64,000 nucleotides of DNA from Phoronis australis (taxonomy: Eukaryota > Phoronida > Phoronidae), in NCBI GenBank assembly GCA_002633005.1, contig NMRA01000085.1, positions 975,252 through 1,039,251 on the forward strand, written 5' to 3'. A program made the translations under genes and the position numbers. Of this stretch, positions 24,801 through 36,800 are shown piece by piece. The notes beneath the pieces are model-generated. The model was not told where the DNA came from, did not search any database, and saw only the letters and a list, made by a program, of their open reading frames with translations. Position 1 is the stretch's first letter. Each line of letters opens with the position of its first letter.

Positions 24801-27800
24801 ATGCTGATCCTCAATGGCCAATGACTCCTTAATATACAGTAATTCCTTAGCATGTTCTTTACAAATAATACTAACTGAATTGGCTTGGTGGTTGTTGCTA
24901 ATACAATGCCTATAAATGTTGCTTTTGTCGGATGCGTTGTGTTCATTCAGCCTGTCACAGAGGCGTCTCTGGGTGACGAAACATTGAGTTTACATGAACT
25001 TCTTTATTTGTGCGGCAATTGTCTGTTTTCTAATCGTACCTTGGTCAAAAAGTGATGTATTTGGGACTGTTTCGTGCAACCAGGCACTGGTTTTACAGAG
25101 TTCAAAATGGAGAGGGACGAATAGAATTAGTGTTACCGGTAAAGTGGCAGGCGGATTCCATTTTTACACTGGGTAAAAGGCAGTAATTATTTAAATTGCT
25201 CAGTATCTAGTAAATGTTTTGCAAAATTTTGAAGTCATTATGTCTGCTTTGCATCTTTCTGCAAAGTGTGTAATAAACACTAGGGATGAGATGTTACACA
25301 AAAAGTTTCCGTTCGGTGCGGTCCGATACGCAGGTCTTTGGTTCAGTAAACTTAGGTTTGGTATGCAAATCAAGATTCAGAATAAAAATTCATATATTTT
25401 GTTTTGAAACCGTGTATTTTAACAAATAAATTAGTTGGTTTAGTTATGTGATTGTGTTCTGTCTCGGCCCTAATACTGACTGATTCTATCCAGTGATTTC
25501 ATATTTTTCTTTTCACGAAAAGTAGGCATTAACATAACTCAACAGATATCCACTTTTAAGTGTGGTCCGTCATGGTGGCTGAGGTATTAATAATTCTTTA
25601 TTTTGAACGCCTTCGTTACACATTCAGCAAATACATATTACTGTCAATTTTGTCCTACTCTACAATGGTGAAGTATTAAATTTTTTGCTAGCAGAATGAG
25701 ATTCCTAAAGGAGATATGCTCCGTGAGCTTTTTTTGCCAGTGGACATTTTTAAGAACAGACCCTGCTCATACCAAGGCAGGTTGTGAACAGAGGCTAAGT
25801 ATTGGGTATGTGCAGTATACCTGACTGCAAATACCTCTGACATTTTGTCAAAGAGTCTCTAAAAACATGCAGTTACACAATTCAATGCTCAGGTGACTGA
25901 TCAGTTTGTCTTTACCAAGATCCTAGAGAAGTCATACAAGTACAATGAACTACTGAACAACTTGCCTCAAATGTTGGCGATTCAGACAATTTAAGCTCCG
26001 TGTAACATTCATGGCGTGAATTTGTTCACTGACAAATGCTCTAAAGCTTTGCAAGTATTGGCAGTAGTGGTGCAATTAAACGTCGGAATTTCTTCACCTG
26101 TTAGTCCGTTGTTAATAAAAGACGCTGTGATGGGCGCACCCTCCCTTTGTGAATTATAAAGTTACAGCTTTGAGCCTTTTTTAGTTGAATCTACTTGTAG
26201 GGGTGTTCCATTACGTCACCCATATTTGAAACTTGTCCTCACACGCATTCTTTTGGTCTATAAAAAGCCGCGCACTAGTAGTTTTGGCCGGCTGTCAGAG
26301 GTCTGAAACCTGGATGCATTTTTATTCGCCCACATATTTATTTGTGGACGCATTATGCCGTCATCTCCGTCCGTCCGGCGTCCCTCCATCCGGCGTCCGT
26401 CCGGGGTCTGTCCGGCGTCTGCTGCTCTATCTCCAAAACTCTTTGACATACGTTCATGAAATTTAGCACATATGTTCCTTTCATGAATGGGACGGCATGA
26501 GCGAACTTTCGGACGGTTCCGACCTCCGGTGTGCCCCCTAGTGGCAGTTTTTTACGCTTTCCTTTGTATCTTCAAAAGTTCTTAACGGATTTTCATGAAA
26601 TTTGGTAATATGTAGGCACCTATTAGTGAGATGACGCTATTCTCTCGTTTTTGGATGGATTCGATGTATTTTGCGCCACCTAGTGGCTGTTTTTACTGTT
26701 TTCGAGTTTTTTTGCGTCCACCCCTCTATCAACCAAACCGCTCAAAGGATGATTGTGAAAATTGGCATGTATGTTTTTACTATGAAGAGAATGGTTGACG
26801 ATGATTTTCCGACGATTTCGACTACTGTGGCGCCTCCTAGTGGTAGTTTTTTCTTTTTTTGCGCCTATGGCTGTATCTCCTAAACCGTTCGCATTATCCT
26901 TACGAAATTTAGTAAGTATATTTATATGATGTTAACAACAGACAACTAGTCTGCCACCTAGTGGCAATTTTATTTTTTTACGTTTACCTCTGTAGTTTCA
27001 AAGGTCCTCATCGTATTTTCATGAAATTTGGCATATGGGCATCTATTAATGAGGTGTCGCTATCTCTCCGTTTTCAGATGAATTTGACGTAGTTTGCGCC
27101 ACCTAGTGGCCATTTTTACTGTTTTCGAGTTTTTCGCGTCCACTAATGTATCAACCAAACCGTTTTCAAGATAATTGTGAAAATTGGCATGTATGTTTTT
27201 ACTATGAAGTGGACAGCTGACGATGATTTTCTGACGACTTCGACTACTGGGGCGCCTCCTAGTGGCAGTTTTTTTTTGCGCTCATGGCCGTGTCTCCTAA
27301 ACTGTTCGCAAGATCTTTACTTAATTTAGCAAGTGTATTTATATGATGTTGATTACGGATGACGACAACTTTCGGACAGGTCTAACTACTGCTGTGCCCC
27401 CTAGTGGCAATTTTAGTTTTTTTACGTTTAACGCTGTATCTTCAAAGGTCCAAAACAGATTTTCATAAAATTTTGAATATAGGCATCTATTGGTGGGATA
27501 ATGCTATCTTCCTGTTTTTTGGATGGAATCGAGGTATTTTGGGCCACCTAGTGGCCATTTTTGCTGTTTTCAAATCTTGTTTTTGGCGTCCACCCCTGTA
27601 TCAACCAAATCATTTGAAAATCAGCATATATGTTCTCAGTGTGAAGACGACCTTTGATGATGGTGACTGATTACTGTGGCGCCTCCTAGTGGTAGTTTTG
27701 TTTTGTGCCCATAGTTGTATCTCCTAAACCCACTGCAGGATCTTAATTAAATTTAGTAAGTGTATTTATATGTAGATAACAACAGACGACGACAACTTTC

Positions 27801-30800
27801 TGGCGGATCCAGTGGACACTGCCCACTAGTGGCAATTACATTTTATTATGTTTTGTTTTTTTCTCTGAAGTTCCTACATATTTTTATGAAATATGGCATT
27901 TTCCTGTTTTTGGATGGATTATATGTTTTTGCGCCATCTATTGGACATTTTTATGATACAAATAAATAACCCTAAAAGCACACCATTTACAATGCATTCG
28001 GGGCGCATTTCAACGCTCCGCGTTGCTCTTGTTAATCTGTTCAACTCTCCTTTTTCTCCCGCTTCTGGGTTTTCTGTTCCAGTACTTGAACTTCAAAACA
28101 AAATAATTGAGCATCTATCCGTCAGGTGGACACCGGCGGACATTCACAACACCTAAATACACAACGCTGCATATAACATCACCGCTACAATGCAAAGATC
28201 GAAATTAAAACCGAAGTTGACATAAATGGCATGTGTAAAATTGCCATCTCAGCCGTGTATTTTGAAGCCTGCTTCCACAAAAGTCGCAAACTAATTATTT
28301 GAAAGCGTGTGTCTGAAAGATCGTGCATCATCCACTTGAGTGGCGGGGGGGCATCGTGAAATGCGTGTTGTCAATCACTATCAGGTTCACTGTTCATCTA
28401 TTGTCAGTGGCCCCAGTCAGAAGCTCCAGAGTGTTACATCTTCAACTAAGCACCCACGGTCAATATTTGGGCAATCGTATGTCACCAAGATTTTAAAATT
28501 TCATGATTAAGCATCATGATATTTTAGGTTTTGTGTGTCTCCGTAGTGGTGCACTCTATTCTGTTTCTTAGATCAGCCATAAGCAATCGTTTTGTTGTCG
28601 CTAGTACGTGTCTTTATGATAATTTTTAACCATTCTTGAAATACGATCACATGCGCGGTCTGTGATGACTAACATTCGTCAAGTTACGATCACCTCAGTA
28701 TCATGAACAGTCTGACTGGTATTTCTAAATTACCAACGGTTGAGAAACGTAATTATTTTTTCGTGGTCGTAATCTAAAGACATTACCGTCGGTATTTTCT
28801 TCTTGTTCACAACAGAAAAGCAACTTTTGAGTCAAGTAACATTCTAATATGAAATTGGTCTCAAGTTATTCCTAGTTAGTCAAATTGAGGATGATTTCAT
28901 GGCTGCAAAAGAACTGACAGTGTTGTTCATTGCTAGACACTAGGCTTTTAAAGTTAGCTTGTCACAAAATACTGTTATTCTATACGCAGAGCGTGGTCTT
29001 AAAGAATAACTATCTGTCAGTTCTGTCAACAACAGAACTCATTTCTCATCTTAGCTAGGAACAAGTTGAGACCATTTCTGGCAAGTGGTCAAAATAAAGA
29101 CGCTTCCTGGACAAAAACCTGGTTGGCAGCTGCGTAACACTGTTTGGGATTAGATGGCAATCACTTGATTACATTTATCTAGACACAACGTATGCTTTGC
29201 AAGTCAATGGTTTTAATCTTCGTGTACTTGCTAGTAAAATACTGAAGATTGATTCCTGTTCTAACTACTTCTTGAAGAAAAAGTAGCTTACAGACAACAA
29301 TGACGTGGTGGTACGTTCTTTATTCGTTGATGGTCTTCTGCACAGAGTTGAACATTTTACGGAGCAATGCAAACAGTTTCGCTCGACTCAATTTTGGTAT
29401 GCAAGACATGCCAAGCTGACAAAGACAATATAATTTTTTTTATTCGTGAACATTTTGAGATGTTGGACGCCTTTTCATCACGCAAGTGTTGCAATAAATG
29501 TAGAAGAAATGCTGGAAAATCACTGAATCAAATCCTTGTGGGGCACACTAACTACCAGGGCTTGAAATTTTCCTCTTCTCATTTGATTTCCAGTTTCCTC
29601 TTTGTTGTCTTTTTTGGCATTAGTTTGACTTTATTCATGCAAAAACCTTTATTTCAGTTAAATTTTACCTCACAAAAGGTATTTCTATGACCTGGAAAAT
29701 TTCCTCTTTTTTGTCATTCCAAACCCTGATCTACTCTATCTCCATCACGTATTTTATATCGTCGCTATATCGAAAAATGTTTGACAGGATAATTGTTTGC
29801 AATTTATTTTTGAAATTGCCTATTTCAGTATACGTCGTTGTTTCTAGCTTTCCAGGGCAATATTGGCCCAGTGGCCTTTGAGGTGTATTCGCTTCTACCA
29901 AGCTTCAGGCAAAGGTCATTTCCAAATTGAAGCTGGACATCGCGCACCGATGGGTCCAGGAATATACAACTTCAATACTCGCAAAAATGAGGACAACAGA
30001 ATGTATGATATCCTGGATGACTTTGTGAACAAAGCTATTGGTTTGTCAAAGGTATTCTCTTTGTTCAGTTTCATTAATTCATTTATATGGTAAAAGTGTT
30101 TTCAAATTAGAACTCAAGGTGGCAGACCAGCAAAACTTTCTTTTATCAACATTTTCAACTCAACAATCAACAAAATTATGAACATTTTTGACAGTACAGT
30201 GAGTGTTCAAAAAATGAAGAAATGGTAGTTTTGGCATTTATTTCATTCAATTCTCTCAACTTTAGAGAACCAATCCTGACGCAGACGAAGCTGTTGCTGA
30301 GCAGCATTCCAATATGGCCGACTTGTCTATGCATAATCTCAACAATCAATTTGACCAGCATCACTCGAGGATTTCTACGGACAACTACACGTCAGTCACC
30401 AAAGAGCCGTCAGTCATGAGGTAATTTAAGTTTTAATTAGGATTGGTCCTTTGTAGGTGTTAGATTGAAGTTTGCTTTGAAGGTTTTGGTTCAGCAATGA
30501 ATTGTGTTGAAACAAAATTTTGTTGCAAATCACAAACTATGGTTTTTCTGGCTTCAAATATGATTGACAACCTTCATGAAGTTCTTCACATGTCATTTTC
30601 AACTGTTCATTTCCAACTAATAAAATTATATTTTCTGAATCCTTGCTGATTAAATTTATTGTCACTATTAGTATGTTGGGAACCATGTCTCGAATGCTTG
30701 ACAAACGACAGAAACTGTTGACCATTAGAATCTTATTTTAAAGAGCGTTCCAAGTCTTCGTTTTTGACAACCAATTTCTTCATTTATACTTAAGGTAAAT

Positions 30801-33800
30801 TGCAAAATCTGAAGCCCAATTCTCACTTGATTTCCAAAACTGCTAAAAGTGTCGCAAATTGAAGTCCTGAAAATGGCTGATAAAGATTTGCCGTGTTCTT
30901 GAAAACAATTTTTTGAGGTCATCTCAAACAACTCTCATATTTGGGGCCTCAAATGCTTTGGATGCCAGTGAAAAATGAAGATGCGATCTTATTCAGTGAC
31001 TTGCATTTTTGAAAAAAACAAGCTTGTTGACAGAGGTCATTGACAAATCACTTAAAAATAATGTTATCCGTCTGGTAGATACATTCAGTACTTGGTAGAT
31101 TCTTTTTCGCGTAGACGAAAATTGGGGTACTAATAGGCGTTTTCATACATTCTTGAACTAATGAGTGCTCTATTCACAAATTTTTAATTATTGACTATGC
31201 CTTTTAAAATGTCTCCATCTTGTTTCACTGTGTCATCACCTCCAATGGGAACTGAAGAATTTACTGTATTGCATGAGGAAATCCAAACATATTCTGTGGT
31301 ATTTGTTTTAAATGAGCTATAATCTGTGTGTGTAACGGAGCAGCCTGTATATACGTAGATATACTAAAGCTCAACAGAAGCCCAGTGGTGAATCAACAGA
31401 GAGGTATTTTCATTTCTTGCAGACATGCCACAACCCTTGCTTGAACATTATTGCTCAGACTGTGTGTTGTACTCTTTCGGCAGCACACAAAGTTTTGCTG
31501 ATCGATATTTATCATTCTCTTAAAATAACGATTTCTGCTGTTGACGCTTCTTGGTATTCAAGTCGACTGCATTCTGGTAACCTGGAAAAAGTTCCAGGTA
31601 TTTTTTTTTCTGTTTGAAGCCTACGCTGGTTCTTATTTAAATTTTGGCTTATTTGTGGATGGATGTCTGATATTTGTAGAATTCAAAATCAAACTGAAAA
31701 CATTTTCTGCATGTTCTGTTTTACTTGGACAAACTCAAGATATGAAGCGTCTGTTAGTCTGTGCTGGATTATCTTATGGTTTATGCATATGAGTTTTGAA
31801 TCCCTAGTCCAAACTTAATGAGCCCCAGATTCAAGCTACTATTAAGTTACAAGTAAAAGTCTGAATTTCGAGTTCAGACTCAAACCTTTAGCCTTAATGC
31901 TGGGGTCATCAAGTGCAAACTAGGATTAGACAGTTATTCACGTTAGCCATTATGCACTTGAGAATAAAATAATAGACACTCATCTTGAGTTGGTACTAAA
32001 GTACAACAGAAAATGCCAAAAATAATGTGGATTTGGACAAGTAAAAGGATAAGGTATGAGTCAGAAATTTGGTCNTATCTTCATTTATACTGAAGGTAAA
32101 TTGCAAAATCTGAAGCCCAATTCTCACTTGATTTCCAAAACTGCTAAAAGTGTCGCAAATTGAAGTCCTGAAAATGGCTGATAAAGATTTGCCGTGTTCT
32201 TGAAAACAATTTTTGTGAGGTCATCTCAAACAACTCTCATATTTGGGGCCTCAGATGCTTTGGATGCCAGTGAAAAATGAAGATGCGATCTTATTTTCAG
32301 TGATTTGCATTTTTGAAAAAAACGAGCCTGTTGACAGAGGTCATTGACAAATCACTTAAAAGTAATGTTATTCATCTGATAGCTACACTAAGTACTTGGT
32401 AGATTCTTTTTCGCGTAGATGAAAATTGAGGTACTAATTGGCATTTTCGTTTTCATTCATTTGGATCCATTCTTGAACTAATGAGTGCACTATTCACAGA
32501 TTTTTAATTACTGACTATGCCTTTTAAAATGTCTCCATCTTGTTTCATTGTGTCATCATCTCCAATGGGAACTGACGAATTTAATGTATTGCATGAGGAA
32601 ATCCAAACATATTCTGTGGTGCTTGTTTTAAATGAGCTATAATCTGTGTGTGTAACGGAGTAGCCTATATTATACGTAGATATACTAAAGCTCAACAGAA
32701 GCCCAGTGGTGAATCAACAGAGAGGTATTTTCATTTCTTGCAGACATGCCACAACCCTTGCTTTAACATTATTGCTCAGACTGTGTGTTGTACTCATTCG
32801 GCAGCACACAAAGTTTTGCTGGTCAATATTTATCATTCTCTTAAAATAACAATTTCTGCTGTTGACGCTTCTTGGAATTCAAGTCAACTGCATTCTGGTA
32901 ACCTGGAAAATGTTCCAGGTATTTTTTTTTCTGTTTGAAGCCTACGCTGGTTCTCATTTGCATTTTGGCTTATTTGGGGCCGGATGTCTGTTCTTTGTAG
33001 AATTCAAAATCAAACTGAAATTATTTTCTGCATGTTCTGCTTTACTTGGACAAACTCAAGATATGAAGCGTCTGGATTATATTATGGTTTATGCATATGA
33101 GTTTTGAATCCCTAGTCCAAACTTAATGAGCCCCAGATTCAAGCTACTATTAAGTTACAAGTAAAAGTCTGAATTTCGAGTTCAGACTCAAACCTTTAGC
33201 CTTAATGCTGGGGTCATCAAGTGCAAACTAGGATTAGACAGTTATTCACGTTAGCCATTATGCACTTGAGAATAAAATAATAGACACTCATCTTGAGTTG
33301 GTACTAAAGTACAACAGAAAATGCCAAAAATAATGTGGATTTGGACAAGTAAAAGGATAAGGTATGAGTCAGAAATTTGGTCATAATCTTCGCAAAAATT
33401 TTTCTGAAAATAATCAAAAACCTCATTTTTTTTACAAAAATACAGTCTCTGGGAATATACTCATTGCTTACTGAGATAATTTGAATAAATTATTTCTAGG
33501 TTCTCATGCACAATGTAAACCTGTATACAGTAATTGTAAAATGGAAGCACAAGCACAAGACCAAGTTTCTCTCTTAAGTCTTAAAAGCAATGGCAGCCTC
33601 ACATTGGTTTGTTGATGCTATGGTGCTTCACAACCAGTTCATTAAGTGTTCAGCTACTATTCTTTGTCTTACATCATGTATAATTAATGCCAAATGACAA
33701 TGGTTTGCAAAGTCAGATATCATTCTAGTTCACTATTAAGGCCTTTTCTCATACAGTCATCATCGCTGCTATTGAAGTTTCTATGCTAACTGTGGTTAAC

Positions 33801-36800
33801 TGCGAAGTCTTACTCAGAAAACTGGTTCAGCAAAGTTATCGCAAGGCTGCACTTATATGACCTTTGGTCACATGTCTTGCTGTTTTTGTTAATGCCATCA
33901 AAAATGGCAAGGACCTATCCCTCTCTCCAAATGGAAAGTAGAATGTCAACTTCGCTTCAGCCAACGACTTCCACGTTGGGACGATGATTATGTACTAGAA
34001 AATGACATTTTAAAAAAACTTGACTTTTGAAAATGATAACTGATCCGAACAAAGGCAGCATGTCGTATGGCAGGAACATTTCCTGCATAAGCTATCCATT
34101 CAGAAATTATTTTATTGTAAAGAATCCAGCAAAGACATGGATAAATTAAAGAGAGTGCTTATACTGTCAAAATAATAAGTATTAGAACAAAATATTAACC
34201 AATCACTGGCCGCTGTTGGCAAATCCAGTGACCCCTGGGTTTATGTGTTTCTGCTGAGAACAGTACGCCTGATAGTAATTTTGGTCAGGTCCGAGTACTG
34301 TGGCTCTCTTTAGTGGCAGTTATGTTTGTGCTTGTGACTCGATACGCACCAAATTCTTTGGGGAAACTTCATGAAATTTATACGTGTTCCTATTGAGCGA
34401 AGAGCATTGGACGTGAACTAAACTGACAAGTCTTGCTTTTTATGTCTACATGTTGTCTGTTACAGGCAGACGTCTAGTTCAAATCAAGAAAACATTCCAC
34501 TGCCGATCAAGAACATTCGTCCATCCATTGCAGAGCCTCGCGTCCCTCCCAACGAATACTTAAATGTCACACCAGAGGGCGCAGAGTGTCACACTGAGGC
34601 TCCAGCTACTGCTAAACACAGAGAGGTAAGTTTTGTTTTTGTGTGTCTGTGTAAACTTACAATTCAGATGATTATTGTACAAAATGTAGCCTTGAAGCCC
34701 AACTTATGGTACTCAGTCTGGTTTCTGTACGTTCTTCCTGATCATGTGACCCACGACTGAACAACTATCAACATGTTAAAATGTCAGGGAATTAACTCCG
34801 CAAGACACTCATGGAACATCTTGGTTTATGAAATGGACTTTGTTCACTTACTCCCATGATTCCACATTGCAGCGTCGCTGACCAATCATTTCAGTGGCAG
34901 TTATTCTGCCAGTTAATGTGAGTAAGGTTCCTAGCTTGCAAAAATTTGTCTTTCACTTGCATGATTATGCAAGGTCCTGCATTATTTTGCTTTTCCTGCG
35001 GGATCTTGCTTCATGGAGTCAGCCCGGGTGTAAAACAAATATGCTGGTTAATATTACAATTATTTGTATAAATTTCTTAAGCCTGAATGAGCAATAGTGC
35101 AGGTTTTGATTCTGCGTTTTGGAACAATAATTCAGGTTTGAAACTGTGTTTGATGAACGAATTGCACTAAAATGTCACTAATTTCGGATGTGAAATGGCA
35201 CAGAAAATGAAAATCAGTGATATTCACTTAAAAGAGGTCCTGCGTTTTGAGAACCAGTTTTTCCTTTGAATAACAGGCATTAAACTGGTTCTCAAAATTC
35301 AGTATTTTTGTGACTATTGCAGGAAATTCTATTTTCTCAATTTATCTTTTAGTAGGTCAAAGTTCACTGTCTCAAACTGAAGATTTGTTGCCATAGGTCA
35401 AGAATGTACAGACCTTGGAGTTGTTTCCCCTGTTCTGTCTTACTGGTTAGTGTGGCTACCCATTGTTTCACTGATTTGTTCTTCACAGGCCTTGAAAGTG
35501 TTCATTCCTCCACAGAGCGTGGATGTGGACAACAGACCTAAATTGTCCATACCACCCCAGAACGTGGATAATAAACAACAACCTAAAGTGTTCCAGCGCC
35601 CTTTGGCAAGGAGTACCGATCCACTTGATATCAAGGCACCTATTAATGATGGTTAGTTTTGATAAAAAATTCTTAATGGTTATACCTGTTCATGAAAATT
35701 TCCACCTCTGTACATATTATTTTATTACCAATCATTTCTATTTTATGTTCCTTAAGCTTGGAAATATTCTGTTCAGGTCAAAGTCCGGTGTTTTCTTGAT
35801 CTTTTGTAAAGTTTCAGTGAAGTCTCGCCAATTTTGGACTAAAATAATTGCTAAAATTCTCCTTTGGTCATTTCTCAGTGGGTTCTAACAGTGTTGTATA
35901 TGGCCACAATTTCTCATTTACGTTGCCAACTGCTAGCTGTAGTAGGGAAGTTGAACATGGATACCCATTAATTTGGTGCTACATGTCTTTCTTGAGACAG
36001 TGAGGAGATATAATCTCGTTTGTCGGTCATATTGTGTCCTAAACTGCTGAGATCTTACTAATATGCTGTTTGCATTTCTGCAGTTTATAGTATAGAGGTC
36101 TCTGAATGTGCTGTTCTGTGCTCTGAGTTAAATTCTGTTTGAATCCACAAGCTGTCCATTTCTTGTTATGTGTCTCGTATGTTGGTGCACGTTGGCATCG
36201 TCGTTATCTGGCATCTGTCAGCCGTATCACCTAAACTGCTTGCGGGAGTTCATGAACAAGCACCTGTAGGTGGCACTGGTTAGGTCAGGCCGAACTTCGA
36301 AATTCAGTCCACGATTATATTGTGCAATTAGGGACGCTAAGTTGTCATAATTGCAAAAACAGGATAAAAACATAATCCAAAACGATGATTTTCAAAGATA
36401 GTGCTACGTCGACTTATTACAAAATTTCAATTATTATTATATTATTAGGATGAGTCTATAAATCGACTGTCATAGCGATATTATGAAAGAAAAATTATTG
36501 TTCTTGAGAACTAAGGTGTAATGATAGAGATCACGGTAGGGATTTTTGTCAAACGACACTGATCATTGTGAGTGAAGCAAGTAATAAAATGTTGATCACG
36601 GTGACTGTAATATCAACAGTTATTATTAGCGTTTCAAATTATGTTTTTAGCCATCTACTACAGGTGGCAAATTGCAGCTTTAATTAACGCTGAAAATGTT
36701 ACATTGGACTGAAGAGACACATAATAATTTATGTTTACTTTGAAAATGGCGATTTGGAATTGAGAACCAATTAGCCATGTTTCCTTTACTGGTGGGAATA

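Noticed and set aside
26300-28031. CRISPR-like reading of the regular ~140-bp array
   Set aside because: The context is eukaryotic, the whole units are homologous rather than repeat-plus-unique-spacer, and no cas genes are present.
29300-29690. Frames in intron 4: a signal-peptide-like MTWWYVLYSLMVF start and a Cys-rich CKTCQADKD...CCNKCRRN stretch
   Set aside because: They lie in different frames, with no splice evidence and no recognised domain; the end overlaps a dispersed repeat.
31417-33107. Paired frames (CHNPCLNIIAQTVCCTLSAAHK...) in intron 6
   Set aside because: They occur twice because of the allelic duplication, have stops between them and show no domain.
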